Of a stretch of 64,000 nucleotides of DNA, positions 35,205-43,987 are shown piece after piece. Source of the DNA: Algibacter miyuki (GTDB taxonomy: Bacteria; Bacteroidota; Bacteroidia; Flavobacteriales; Flavobacteriaceae); assembly GCF_042427745.1 (NCBI RefSeq), contig NZ_JBHMFA010000006.1, one strand, 5' to 3'. The stretch's first letter is position 1, and the number at the start of each line of letters is the position of its first letter. A program made the translations under genes and the position numbers. The notes below the pieces were generated by a model. It had not been told where the DNA came from. It saw only the letters and a list, made by a program, of their open reading frames with translations, and did no database searches.

Positions 35205-35864
35205 TTAGTAGCGTTTTCTTTGGCGATTATTATTGTTACTTTTTTTCTGACCGCCTTTTTTGTTATTGTTGTTATTACTGGAAAATTTAGATTTTGTACG
35301 TAATAAACTGGTCGCGTCTGATAAATCTTCTTCAGAATTTCTTAAGTCGATTTTACCGTTAGACAACTCGAATAAATGGCCGTAAATAACGGCATCTTCA
35401 ACCGTATCTTTATTCCAATTTAAAAAACATTTTTTCATGTGATTTGCAATAGTGTGCAGTAAGGCTTCTTTTAAATCGCCGTCCTCCCACGTATTTGCTA
35501 CATCAATCATGGTTTTTATATTGTTTCCGTAGAAACGATATTTTGGGAAATTTTGAGGGTATTCTAAAGGTTCAGGACGTTCTTCGTAAATTTCTTTAGT
35601 AGGAATTGGGTATGGCGAATCGGCATCTAATTCAAAATTAGACATGATAAAAAGCTGATCCCAAAGTTTATGTTGAAAATCGGCAACATCACGTAAATGC
35701 GGTTGCATATTGCCCATTACAGCAATAATACCCTTCGCTAATTTATTACGTTCTTCCTTAGTTTCACGAGTTTTAGCGTAATTAATCATCTTCTGCATGT
35801 GTCTTCCGTACTCTGGAATGATTAAATGCTCACGCTCTGTATTGTATTCTAAATTGTCTATCAA
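35205..35864 (-). CDS. DUF4290 family protein
   Basis: This 219-residue protein has YNTEREHLIIPEYGRHMQKMI, followed by MGNMQPHLRDVADFQHKLWDQL and PLEYPQNFPKYRFYGNNIKTMI, a clear DUF4290 pattern. The tail is a low-complexity Asn/Lys/Arg stretch (from about residue 195) that could bind RNA or other nucleic acid. The start codon is TTG at 35864; I see no ATG in frame nearby. It precedes murA by 9 bases, the usual order in Bacteroidota. The function is unknown. Confidence 0.85.
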   Translation of the reverse strand: MIDNLEYNTEREHLIIPEYGRHMQKMINYAKTRETKEERNKLAKGIIAVMGNMQPHLRDVADFQHKLWDQLFIMSNFELDADSPYPIPTKEIYEERPEPLEYPQNFPKYRFYGNNIKTMIDVANTWEDGDLKEALLHTIANHMKKCFLNWNKDTVEDAVIYGHLFELSNGKIDLRNSEEDLSDATSLLRTKSKFSSNNNNNKKGGQKKSNNNNRQRKRY

Positions 35865-35956
35865 AATAATGTGTAGAATTAATGTTTTTGCACGTAGTAG
35901 TTATGCTTGCGCAAAATACAAAAAAAATTGAATAGCACTAGTAATATTCCCATCAA

Positions 35957-37156
35957 TTATTCGGCGTACTTATTTATTAAGCGCACCATTAAATCATTTA
36001 GATATTCAACCTCGTATTCGCCCACCGTAGGTTCTAAGTGATCGTTACCAATACCACTATCGTTTGTAATAAACACATAAGTTCCGTTAGTTGCAATAGA
36101 CAAATAACGCATTAAAAACTCGGTAGATTTAGTAATTCCACTTGCCGTTACAGGAATTATTTTAATACCTTTTTCCGCTGCCGTATAAACCGACTTATGA
36201 ATACTTTCGATAGTCTCATTGGTAAGGTGTGGCGGTGCATCCAGAAGTAGAAAAGCTATTTTTGTTGTGGCGTTAGCACTCCATTGTAAATCGTTGATGG
36301 TTTCATCTAAAGCAACTTCTACAGCTTCTTCAAAATCGCCACCACCACTGGCACTTTGGCCTTTTATAAAGTTTACTGTGGAAGAAATATTTGTTGTAAA
36401 ATCGAAACGTTTTGTGACATAATCATCACCATAATCTCTATAAAAAACTGTTGACGTTAAAATAGATGCATTCTCATTATCGGTTTGCACACGACTAATC
36501 ACGTTGGTTAAATCGCTTTTTAAAAACTCCAGCTCATCCCCCATCGATCCGGTGGCATCAACAATAAAAGCCAGTTCTATTTTCTTATCTAACGGTACTG
36601 TTTTCTCAATATTAAAAACGTTTACACCATGCTTTAATAAAGTAATGGCTTCTGTTTGAAATTCACCATTAATTTCAATTTTATATTCTGAAAGATTAAC
36701 CGTTGTGCTTGTTTTGCTACTATCAAACAAATCGATAAACAGGTTTGCTTTACCAAAATTATCTGTTTTCACAGCACAAATAAGCTCGTTTCCTTTATAA
36801 AGTGATACCGAAATATTATTTAAAGCTTCCGAGGTATTTTTATCTAAAATCTGAATTGCAATACGTTTAGAGGTATTAAAATCCCAACTTTTATGATGCT
36901 CTGTATAATCCTGAGTGTTTAACAAATCGCTCCAGAACGCCCATTGTGATAAATCGTTCCATTCGGCAGCCGTAATTTGCCCAGGCGTTTTGCCATTATC
37001 TCCGTTTCCGAAATCGGGAGTATCTGATCCTGAAGCATCACCGGAAGCTTCAGATGATAGCACAGAACCATCATAATCACCATCAGTCACGCCTTCTGCT
37101 GACTCACAACCTAGTAATAAAACTATCGCGCAAAACACTAGAACTATTTTCTTCAT
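35957..37156 (-). CDS. VWA domain lipoprotein
   Basis: This 399-residue protein has a lipobox (LLLGCES, Cys about 18), an acidic/Ser linker, and a beta domain near 100-185 (RIAIQILDKNTSEALNNISVSLY, a carboxypeptidase-regulatory-like or CNA-like fold). A von Willebrand A domain follows from about 195. Its MIDAS motif is DATGSMG, with SASGGGDFEEAVEVAL later on. It should bind a divalent cation and a protein partner at the cell surface or in the periplasm. It is a single gene. The ligand is unknown. Confidence 0.82.
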   Translation of the reverse strand: MKKIVLVFCAIVLLLGCESAEGVTDGDYDGSVLSSEASGDASGSDTPDFGNGDNGKTPGQITAAEWNDLSQWAFWSDLLNTQDYTEHHKSWDFNTSKRIAIQILDKNTSEALNNISVSLYKGNELICAVKTDNFGKANLFIDLFDSSKTSTTVNLSEYKIEINGEFQTEAITLLKHGVNVFNIEKTVPLDKKIELAFIVDATGSMGDELEFLKSDLTNVISRVQTDNENASILTSTVFYRDYGDDYVTKRFDFTTNISSTVNFIKGQSASGGGDFEEAVEVALDETINDLQWSANATTKIAFLLLDAPPHLTNETIESIHKSVYTAAEKGIKIIPVTASGITKSTEFLMRYLSIATNGTYVFITNDSGIGNDHLEPTVGEYEVEYLNDLMVRLINKYAE

Positions 37157-37213
37157 CTTATCTTTTTAATTTCAAGATGCAAAAAAACAGAAAAGGTTGC
37201 TTCAAAAAAAATA

Positions 37214-37507
37214 TTAAAGACTTATAACGCCTTCAATTTTATCGGCAACTTCTTTATATTTTTCAATTACATTCTCAGGGCTTTTCATAGAAACACTTAT
37301 CGAAACACTGGTGTATTTACCTTTTGCAGACTCTTTTGTTTCTATTACAGCTCCCATACCATCGAAAATAGCTTCTAACTTTGCTATTTTTTTTGAATCT
37401 GAAAGCACAATAAATTTATATAAATATTCCGCTGGCCAAACAGCTGTATCATATAATTGGTCTTTTAATTTGGCGTAAAATTCTTCTGAATTTGGAGGTG
37501 TGCTCAT
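37214..37507 (-). CDS. DUF493 family protein (YbeD-like)
   Basis: This 97-residue ferredoxin-like alpha/beta protein has FYAKLKDQLYDTAVWPAEYLYKFIV and KGKYTSVSISVSMKSPENVI, as in the DUF493/YbeD family. In E. coli YbeD relates loosely to ACT-type regulators. I start at ATG 37507, since the earlier TTG lies just after a TATATTTG box (37533-37526) that looks like the -7 element of its promoter. It is divergent from the AAA gene. Confidence 0.8.
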   Translation of the reverse strand: MSTPPNSEEFYAKLKDQLYDTAVWPAEYLYKFIVLSDSKKIAKLEAIFDGMGAVIETKESAKGKYTSVSISVSMKSPENVIEKYKEVADKIEGVISL

Positions 37508-37596
37508 TACATATTTATTAGTCTGCAAATATACAGTTTAGTTTCGATTTTTTTTATAGGTTATAAATTCCGATTTTTACAGAAAATAAATTCGCA

Positions 37597-38136
37597 TTGA
37601 ACACGAAAAAGATTGTAATTACGGGAGGTCCGGGAACGGGAAAATCAACTTTGATTAACGAATTGATTAAAAGAGGCCACATCTGTTTAGAAGAAATTTC
37701 AAGACAGGTAACTTTAGACGCTAAAAAGGATGGTGTCGATCAGCTTTTTTTAAAAAATCCGTTATTGTTTAGCGAACTTCTTTTAAAAGGCCGGCAAAAA
37801 CAATTTGTAGATGCCGATTTATATGGCACAAAACCTGTATTTTTTGATCGCGGACTCCCTGATGTTTTGGCGTACATGGATTTTATTGGAGACGAATGTC
37901 CCGAAAATTTTATTAAAACCTGTAACAACTCTAAATACCATACCGTTTTTATTTTAAAACCTTGGGAAGCCATTTACACCAGTGACAATGAACGTTACGA
38001 AAATTTCGATCAAGCTCTTGAAATTCACGAACATTTGGTTAAAACTTACGAAAAATACAATTATACTTTAATCGATGTGCCTTTTGATACGGTTGAAAAT
38101 AGAACCAACTTTATTTTGAAAGCATTAAATATGTAA
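37597..38136 (+). CDS. AAA ATPase/kinase-like P-loop protein (AAA_28)
   Basis: This 179-residue P-loop protein has Walker A GGPGTGKST (residues 9-17), EEISRQV, FFDRGLPDVLAYMDF, and a late LIDVPFDTVENRTNFIL. This is the pattern of small AAA_28 proteins that resemble nucleotide or NadR-type kinases. Start is TTG at 37597. No ATG precedes the P-loop, and the next Met is far past it. It sits 11 bases before recQ in the same direction. The substrate is unknown. Confidence 0.8.
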   Translation: MNTKKIVITGGPGTGKSTLINELIKRGHICLEEISRQVTLDAKKDGVDQLFLKNPLLFSELLLKGRQKQFVDADLYGTKPVFFDRGLPDVLAYMDFIGDECPENFIKTCNNSKYHTVFILKPWEAIYTSDNERYENFDQALEIHEHLVKTYEKYNYTLIDVPFDTVENRTNFILKALNM

Positions 38137-38147
38137 CCCGTTCACTT

Positions 38148-40055
38148 ATGGAACATCCCATTAACATACTAGAACGTTATTGGAAATTTACCGCTTTCCG
38201 ACCTAACCAAGAAGCTATTATAAATGCTGTTTTGGCAGGTGAAGACACCTTTGCGCTTTTGCCAACTGGTGGTGGAAAATCGTTATGTTTCCAGGTTCCA
38301 GCACTGGTTAAACCCGGTATTTGCATTGTGGTTTCGCCATTAATTGCTTTAATGAAAGACCAAGTACAGTCCTTAAATAATAAAGGGATTAAGGCTATGG
38401 CGTTAACCAGTGGCATTTCGTATAGAGATTTGGATACGCTTTTGGATAATTGTGTCTACGGAAATTATAAATTTTTATACCTATCACCCGAACGTTTACA
38501 ACAAGATCTTGTACAAGACCGAATTAGGTTGATGAATGTAAATCTTATCGCGGTAGATGAAGCGCATTGTATTTCGCAATGGGGTAGCGATTTTAGACCA
38601 GCATATAAAAATATTGCTGTGCTAAGACAGCTGCAACCCACTGTAAATGTAATTGCTTTAACGGCTTCAGCCAAACCAGAAGTTATTCAAGACATTGTAA
38701 AACAGCTAGATTTTATTAGTCCGAAAATATTTAAACAATCGTTTTTAAGACCCAATTTAGCCTATTTGGTTTTTAATGAAAATGACAAATATTACAGACT
38801 TGAAACAATTCTGAAGAAATACACGCAATCGTCCATAATTTACGTTAGAAACAGAAGACAAACGATTGAGCTAAGTGCTTTTTTAGAATCTAAAAACATA
38901 TCGTCTACGTTTTATCATGGAGGTTTACTCAATACCGAAAAAGATAAAAACATGACCGCCTGGATTAACAACCAAAAGCAAGCCATGGTGGCTACAAATG
39001 CCTTTGGAATGGGCATTGACAAACCCGATGTAAAAACAGTTATTCACATTAGTTTACCCGAAAGCATAGAAAGTTATTTTCAAGAAGCTGGACGTGTTGG
39101 CAGAAATGGAGACAAGGCTTTCGCTGTAATTCTGAAAAACCAAAGTGACGAAGGTAGTGTTAGAAAACAATTTTTAGGCAGTTTAGCCAGTGTCGATTTT
39201 GTAAAACAAGTATACCGAAAACTGTGCAACTACTTCCAAGTACCTTATGGGGAAGGCGAATACTTAACCTTTGAATTCGATTTTAACACCTTTTGTAAAA
39301 CCTATAAATTCAATCCTGGATTATGCTATAATGCGTTGTTGATTTTAGATAGAAATAGCGTTATCACACTTTCTAAACAATTTAAAAATAAGGTTACGGT
39401 GCAGTTCGTAATATCCAACGCCGCACTTTTTAATTATCTCGATACCCATAATGATTTTAGTACCATTGTAAAATCGATTCTAAGAATGTACGGTGGCGTT
39501 TTTGAACAAGTTACCAAAATAGCATTGGCCAAAATAGCTGAGAAATCGGGAGCCAACGAAACTCTAATTGTAAAAGCTTTAGAGCAACTGGAACGCGATT
39601 CCATTATCACCTTACAACTATCCAAGACCGATGCGGAGGTCACTTTTATACAACCCCGTGAGGACGAAAAAACCATTAATCGTATTGCCGCAACTATTGA
39701 ACAACAAAACACGTTAAAGCAAAAACGCGTTAAAGCCATGTTGGATTATGTAGAAAATGATTCGGTTTGCAAAAGCATGCAACTCCTAGCCTATTTTGGC
39801 GAAACTGAAATACAACCTTGTGGCGTTTGTTCGGTTTGCACTAACGCCAAAAAGAAACCTGTTACGGTAACCGATATTAGTACAATTAAAAAACAAGTCA
39901 TTCAGCTTTTAGAAACCAGTGATTTATCTTCGAGAAAAATTTCCGAAGCCTTAGACGCTTCCGAAGAAAATATTAAACAGGTTTTAAAATTACTTTTAGA
40001 ACATCAAATAATAAGTATAACACCGAAAAACACTTACAAGTTAAGCCATTTATAG
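38148..40055 (+). CDS. RecQ family ATP-dependent DNA helicase
   Basis: This 635-residue protein has superfamily 2 motifs: FRPNQEAIINAVLAG (motif 0), LLPTGGGKSLCFQ (Walker A), VDEAHCISQWG (DEAH), ALTASAK, and QEAGRVGRNGD (motif VI). After the helicase core comes the RecQ zinc-binding module, ending CGVCSVCTNAKK, and a C-terminal winged-helix segment. There is no clear HRDC domain, so it is a short RecQ, perhaps a paralog. It unwinds 3'-5' in repair and recombination. It follows the AAA gene by 11 bases. Confidence 0.92.
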   Translation: MEHPINILERYWKFTAFRPNQEAIINAVLAGEDTFALLPTGGGKSLCFQVPALVKPGICIVVSPLIALMKDQVQSLNNKGIKAMALTSGISYRDLDTLLDNCVYGNYKFLYLSPERLQQDLVQDRIRLMNVNLIAVDEAHCISQWGSDFRPAYKNIAVLRQLQPTVNVIALTASAKPEVIQDIVKQLDFISPKIFKQSFLRPNLAYLVFNENDKYYRLETILKKYTQSSIIYVRNRRQTIELSAFLESKNISSTFYHGGLLNTEKDKNMTAWINNQKQAMVATNAFGMGIDKPDVKTVIHISLPESIESYFQEAGRVGRNGDKAFAVILKNQSDEGSVRKQFLGSLASVDFVKQVYRKLCNYFQVPYGEGEYLTFEFDFNTFCKTYKFNPGLCYNALLILDRNSVITLSKQFKNKVTVQFVISNAALFNYLDTHNDFSTIVKSILRMYGGVFEQVTKIALAKIAEKSGANETLIVKALEQLERDSIITLQLSKTDAEVTFIQPREDEKTINRIAATIEQQNTLKQKRVKAMLDYVENDSVCKSMQLLAYFGETEIQPCGVCSVCTNAKKKPVTVTDISTIKKQVIQLLETSDLSSRKISEALDASEENIKQVLKLLLEHQIISITPKNTYKLSHL

Positions 40056-40124
40056 TTTCAGTTTATTCACGATTTGAAATAAAATGAACGGAATGCTTCA
40101 ACCTAAAAAAATAAATTTCAGTAA

Positions 40125-41072
40125 ATGAAAGATTTAAGAATAGTATTTATGGGAACGCCCGATTTTGCGGTGACCATTTTAAAAACATTAGTAGAAAATA
40201 AACGGAATATTGTTGGCGTAATTACAGCACCCGACAAACCTGCTGGACGCGGACGAAAACTTAACGAAAGTGCCGTAAAACAATATGCTACATCGGCTGG
40301 ACTAAATATTTTACAGCCCACCAATTTAAAAGATGAAACATTTTTAGAAGAATTAAAAGCACTAAACGCTAACCTTCAAATTGTAGTTGCCTTTAGAATG
40401 TTACCAAAAATGGTTTGGCAAATGCCCGAATACGGTACATTTAACTTGCATGCATCCTTACTTCCAAATTACCGAGGCGCTGCTCCTATTAATTGGGCTA
40501 TTATTAATGGTGAAACAAAAACTGGCGTATCTACATTTTTCATAGACGAAAAAATAGACACTGGTGCTATGATTTATCAGGAGGCCATAAATATTGATCC
40601 GGAAGAGAATGCAGGTAGCTTGCATGACAAATTGATGTTTCTAGGAAGTGATTTGGTTTTAAAAACGGTCAACGAAATTGAAAAGGGAGATGTTACCACG
40701 ATACCTCAATTAGAAAATGCCGATATAAAAACCGCTTATAAGCTTAATAAGGACAATTGTAAAATTGATTGGGCGGCATCTATAGACGATATCCATAACA
40801 AAATACGCGGCTTAAGCCCCTACCCAGCTGCCTGGTGTACTTTAATTAACGGAAATGACCAACTGGATATAAAAATCTATAAAGCGAAAAAAGAAGTAAT
40901 TTCACACACCGAACCGATAGGAAGTATTACGTCTACCAAAAAAGAATTAAAAGTCGCAGTTGCAAATGGTTACCTTATTATAGACGATATTAAGCTTCCG
41001 GGTAAGCGAACCATGGATGTAAAATCACTTTTAAATGGCTATCATTTTGAAAGTGATTCCAAAATGCTGTAA
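40125..41072 (+). CDS. fmt: Methionyl-tRNA formyltransferase
   Basis: This 315-residue protein has MGTPDFAVTILK at residues 9-20, the catalytic NLHASLLPNYRGAAP (N107, H109) and D135 in EKIDTGAMIYQ, plus a C-terminal OB-like domain (from about 210). It formylates Met-tRNAi with 10-formyl-tetrahydrofolate for initiation. It follows recQ by 69 bases and comes before the HU gene. Confidence 0.97.
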   Translation: MKDLRIVFMGTPDFAVTILKTLVENKRNIVGVITAPDKPAGRGRKLNESAVKQYATSAGLNILQPTNLKDETFLEELKALNANLQIVVAFRMLPKMVWQMPEYGTFNLHASLLPNYRGAAPINWAIINGETKTGVSTFFIDEKIDTGAMIYQEAINIDPEENAGSLHDKLMFLGSDLVLKTVNEIEKGDVTTIPQLENADIKTAYKLNKDNCKIDWAASIDDIHNKIRGLSPYPAAWCTLINGNDQLDIKIYKAKKEVISHTEPIGSITSTKKELKVAVANGYLIIDDIKLPGKRTMDVKSLLNGYHFESDSKML

Positions 41073-41176
41073 AGCCTTACAGCTGTTGAGGTTGTTAAAA
41101 AAACGCTAATTAACCCTATCTTTATTAACAAATGACTTAAGTTATTAACAAAACAACGGATTTCCCTTGCTATTAC

Positions 41177-41206
41177 TTGCGTTATTGCATAATCCGTATA
41201 AATTTG
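41177..41206 (+). promoter_or_regulatory. Promoter of the HU gene
   Basis: TTG (41177-41179) and TAAATTTG (41199-41206) are separated by exactly 19 bases and match the Bacteroidota consensus. It fits a highly expressed gene. The leader would be about 47 bases. Confidence 0.8.
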
Positions 41207-41259
41207 TATAGGATTTAACAAAATGTTTAACCAAATTATTAATTATTAAAAATTACATT

Positions 41260-41532
41260 ATGAACAAAACAGATTTAATCGATGCTATGGCAGAACACGC
41301 AGGAATTACTAAGGCAGCTGCTAAAAAAGCTTTAGAATGTGCTATTATCGAAATAGAAGGTGCTTTACAAAAAGGTAACAGAGTTTCTTTAGTAGGTTTT
41401 GGATCTTGGTCAGTTTCTAAAAGAGCTGCAAGAGAAGGAAGAAACCCTCAAACAGGTGAAACAATCAAAATCAAAGCTAAAAACGTTGTTAAGTTTAAAG
41501 CTGGATCAGATTTATCTAACGCTGTAAACTAA
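41260..41532 (+). CDS. HU family nucleoid protein
   Basis: This 90-residue protein is full length for HU. It has MNKTDLIDAMAEHAGITKAAA, GFGSWSVSKRAAREGRNPQTGE and a C-terminal KAKNVVKFKAGSDL. The beta-arm segment with R-N-P is the DNA-bending tip, including the conserved Pro. It packages and bends chromosomal DNA. It has its own promoter and terminator. Confidence 0.96.
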   Translation: MNKTDLIDAMAEHAGITKAAAKKALECAIIEIEGALQKGNRVSLVGFGSWSVSKRAAREGRNPQTGETIKIKAKNVVKFKAGSDLSNAVN

Positions 41533-41554
41533 TAATTTACAACTTTAATATTTT

Positions 41555-41588
41555 AAAATGCCTTCATTTATTGAAGGCATTTTTTTTT
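41555..41588 (+). terminator. Intrinsic terminator of the HU gene
   Basis: AAAATGCCTTCA pairs with TTGAAGGCATTTT over a 4-base loop, followed by a run of T. It lies about 23 bases after the stop. Confidence 0.9.
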
Positions 41589-41655
41589 ATTATTATCCAA
41601 TAATCTTGTTTTTTAGAGAAATTAATATTAGATTTAATTACTAATTACTGAAAAC

Positions 41656-42216
41656 ATGGTAACAACTCAACCTAAAAAGGGGGATTTATTAATTGCAGAG
41701 CCTGCTATTATTGGTGATGTTTCTTTTAATCGCTCTATTGTTCTTTTGGCAGACCACACTATTGAAGGCTCTATTGGTTTTATACTTAACAAACCACTAG
41801 AATATACCATAAACGACTTAATACCCGAAGTTCATGCTAACTTTACTGTGTATAATGGAGGGCCAGTGGAACAAGACAACTTATATTTTATTCATAAAAT
41901 CCCACATTTAATACCAGATAGTATTGAAATTTCTTTAGGAATTTATTGGGGTGGAGATTTTAATAAAGTTGCCGAGCTTATTGCCGACAATACTATTAAT
42001 GAAAATGATATAAAGTTCTTTTTAGGCTACTCTGGATGGGCTACCAACCAATTAGCAGGTGAACTTAAATCGAATTCTTGGGTAGTTACCGATAATATTT
42101 ATAAAAAAGATATTATTGAAAAGAATCATCAATCTTTTTGGAAAGAAAAAATGCTCGAATTTGGTGGACAATACAGTATTTGGTCTAATGCACCAGAAAA
42201 TCCGAGTTACAATTAA
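41656..42216 (+). CDS. YqgE/AlgH family protein
   Basis: This 186-residue protein has KGDLLIAEPAIIGDVSFNRSIVLLADH, GSIGFILNKPLEYTINDL, YNGGPVEQDNLYFIH, and FFLGYSGWATNQLAGEL, all conserved in the family. Its function is not known, though the related AlgH affects alginate expression in Pseudomonas. It lies between the HU gene and the convergent aminotransferase, 123 bases from the latter's end. Cytoplasmic location is expected since no signal peptide is seen. Confidence 0.9.
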   Translation: MVTTQPKKGDLLIAEPAIIGDVSFNRSIVLLADHTIEGSIGFILNKPLEYTINDLIPEVHANFTVYNGGPVEQDNLYFIHKIPHLIPDSIEISLGIYWGGDFNKVAELIADNTINENDIKFFLGYSGWATNQLAGELKSNSWVVTDNIYKKDIIEKNHQSFWKEKMLEFGGQYSIWSNAPENPSYN

Positions 42217-42338
42217 AAGTCCTTTTACTAAAACTTATCTTGTCCTAAATGATTACAGTTTTTGTTTTCCTCAGAATTAAATAAATACAAAAAAAATAAA
42301 CCTTCTTCCTTTTTACTGAACATTATTAATGCTAATGT

Positions 42339-43181
42339 TTAACTTACTCTTATTTTAATATTCAATTTCTGTATTAGAAGTTTAGATACTTCGGATGCAA
42401 AAGTTTTTTTTCTGTATTTTGAAACCGATTGAATTCCCACAACCACATTGGTAATAAAAATTTCGTCTGCTTTTTGAAGTTCAAAAGGTGAAATAGCGGC
42501 TTCAACTAATTCGTATTCGGGTAAACTGTTTACAATTTCAATAATTTGCTTCCGCATAACCCCTTTCAAACAACCACTTCCCATTGGTGGTGTTTTTATC
42601 TCATTTCCTTTTACAACGAAAACATTTCCGTTAAGCGCTTCTACAACTTGTTTTTCGGTATTTAATACCAAACAGTTATTCAGTTTGTTTTCTTTCGCAT
42701 AAATACTACCAACCACATTTAAGGCCTTATTGTTGCTTTTTAAGGTAGATAACAAACTTGGTGACACATAATAATCTTTAAACAAATCAACCTCGTAAAA
42801 CTCGCTATTTGCGATATAAAAATCGGTGTCGATAGGTTTTACTGCTATAAGAAAACTTACGGTGTTTGTTTCGGGTAAATACAAACCGCCTTCATTTCTA
42901 AAAACGGTTAATTTCACTCTAGAAGATGCGTTTGATAAATTGTTTTCCGTTAAGGTATTTAGTATTTGCTCTTCTAAATATTCCATGGTAAAATTCATAG
43001 GAATCTCCATGCGCATAATCCGCATAGACGCCATAAGCCTAAAATAATGGTCTTCCCAAAACAATAATTTACCGTAAGAGGCTTTAATTGTTTCAAATAA
43101 GGCATCACCATATGCAAAACCTCTATTATTGACAGATAACAATGTATTATCTTCTAAAATATTTTCGTTAAAATTTACCAT
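42339..43181 (-). CDS. Class IV aminotransferase (branched-chain, D-Ala or ADC lyase type)
   Basis: This 280-residue protein has NNRGFAYGDALFETIKASYGKLLFWEDHYFRL at the start, LKSNNKALNVVGSIYAKENKLNNCLVLN with the likely PLP lysine near residue 150, and a late ETITSFELQKADEIFITNVVVGI-like region (ISPFELQKADEIFITN). The GDALFE motif fits the fold type IV group (IlvE, PabC, D-Ala aminotransferase). The substrate cannot be told by eye. It lies 66 bases downstream of the START-like gene on the same strand. Confidence 0.85.
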   Translation of the reverse strand: MVNFNENILEDNTLLSVNNRGFAYGDALFETIKASYGKLLFWEDHYFRLMASMRIMRMEIPMNFTMEYLEEQILNTLTENNLSNASSRVKLTVFRNEGGLYLPETNTVSFLIAVKPIDTDFYIANSEFYEVDLFKDYYVSPSLLSTLKSNNKALNVVGSIYAKENKLNNCLVLNTEKQVVEALNGNVFVVKGNEIKTPPMGSGCLKGVMRKQIIEIVNSLPEYELVEAAISPFELQKADEIFITNVVVGIQSVSKYRKKTFASEVSKLLIQKLNIKIRVS

Positions 43182-43247
43182 AAAAAAATCCCGTTTTCAT
43201 TAAGTGTAAAAACGGGACAAATATAATCGAATATTATGTTTTTTATA

Positions 43248-43640
43248 TTACGCTGAGCCTAATACTTGCTTTAAACTTGAAATCTGATTGGTCCAAAGCA
43301 TTTTAGATTCGTCTACTTCATCATCTTCAGCAAAATCGGTAACCATTAAAGATACATCTTTAGTAATTTCATCTACTTGTATTCTAATTTCAAAATAGTA
43401 GGACTGATCGTCTTCTTCATCTTCTACCCATCTAAATTTAACGCGCTCGCCACTTTTTTTATTTAATAATTTAGCTTGTTCTTCGCTATCGTCCCATATA
43501 AAAGTAAACAATTCTCCTCTTGAATTTACGTTGTCTGAAAACCATTCTGATAACCCAGAAGGTGTTGATATATACTGATATAACAATTGAGGTGATGCTT
43601 GTATTGGAAACTCTATATTAAATTTTACTTTCTCGTCCAT
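43248..43640 (-). CDS. START-like/AHSA1 domain protein
   Basis: This 130-residue protein has FNIEFPIQASPQLLYQYISTPSGLSEWFSDNVN near the start, then GERVKFRWVEDEED, and MVTDFAEDDEVDESKMLW. This is a SRPBCC helix-grip fold of the START-like type common in Bacteroidota. Such domains bind hydrophobic ligands or partner proteins, but no specific role can be assigned. It is the last ordinary chromosomal gene before the tRNA and the element. Confidence 0.85.
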   Translation of the reverse strand: MDEKVKFNIEFPIQASPQLLYQYISTPSGLSEWFSDNVNSRGELFTFIWDDSEEQAKLLNKKSGERVKFRWVEDEEDDQSYYFEIRIQVDEITKDVSLMVTDFAEDDEVDESKMLWTNQISSLKQVLGSA

Positions 43641-43726
43641 ATATTATTTAATCTTTATGTTGACCAATATATACATTAATTAAGAAGTACCACAGAAAAT
43701 TTAATAATATTTTTTGCAACTAATGT

Positions 43727-43756
43727 TTGTGTAATCTAATTATGTTTTTATCTTTG
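43727..43756 (+). promoter_or_regulatory. Promoter of the tRNA gene
   Basis: TTG (43727-43729) and TATCTTTG (43749-43756) are exactly 19 bases apart. The -7 box ends 19 bases before the first tRNA base, so the promoter clearly belongs to the tRNA. Confidence 0.8.
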
Positions 43757-43775
43757 CACCCGCGGAAACGCATAT

Positions 43776-43849
43776 GGCGAGGTAGCTCAGCTGGTTAGAG
43801 CGTCGGATTCATAACTCGGAGGTCATGGGATCGTGCCCCATTCTCGCTA
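43776..43849 (+). tRNA. tRNA-Met (CAT anticodon), insertion site of the ICE
   Basis: The cloverleaf has acceptor GGCGAGG with TCTCGCT (G-T at 1-72 and 7-66), a D-arm (TAGCTCAGCTGGTTAGAGC), anticodon CAT at 43810-43812 and T-stem ATGGG with CCCAT. The 3' CCA is not encoded (CAA follows). Two features are odd: the T-loop reads ATCGTGC instead of the usual TTCRANN, so T54 and A58 are lost, and the anticodon stem has a G-T and an A-C pair. Elongator Met is most likely. An Ile2 tRNA with lysidine-modified CAT cannot be ruled out from sequence alone. Confidence 0.85.
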
Positions 43850-43864
43850 CAAGTAAAACCAGGG

Positions 43865-43894
43865 AAAGTCAAGAATTTTATTCTTGACTTTTTT
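43865..43894 (+). terminator. Terminator after the tRNA
   Basis: AAAGTCAAGAA (43865-43875) pairs perfectly with TTCTTGACTTT (43881-43891) over a 5-base loop, then T runs. It lies 15 bases after the tRNA end and would separate tRNA transcription from the element. Confidence 0.85.
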
Positions 43895-43899
43895 ATTTG

Positions 43900-43919
43900 G
43901 GTACAACATAGGTACAACA
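43900..43919 (+). repeat. Direct repeat GGTACAACA (candidate recombinase site)
   Basis: GGTACAACA occurs at 43900-43908 and again at 43911-43919, one DNA turn apart (11 bases), just past the tRNA terminator. Short doubled boxes beside a tRNA fit arm-type binding sites of a tyrosine integrase. I recall similar GGTACAA boxes at other flavobacterial islands, but this is not checked. Confidence 0.5.
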
Positions 43920-43987
43920 AATGAGCTATTTTTAACATTCATTTTTATTGATTCCTTTTGACATCAAATGATATCAACTAATATATT

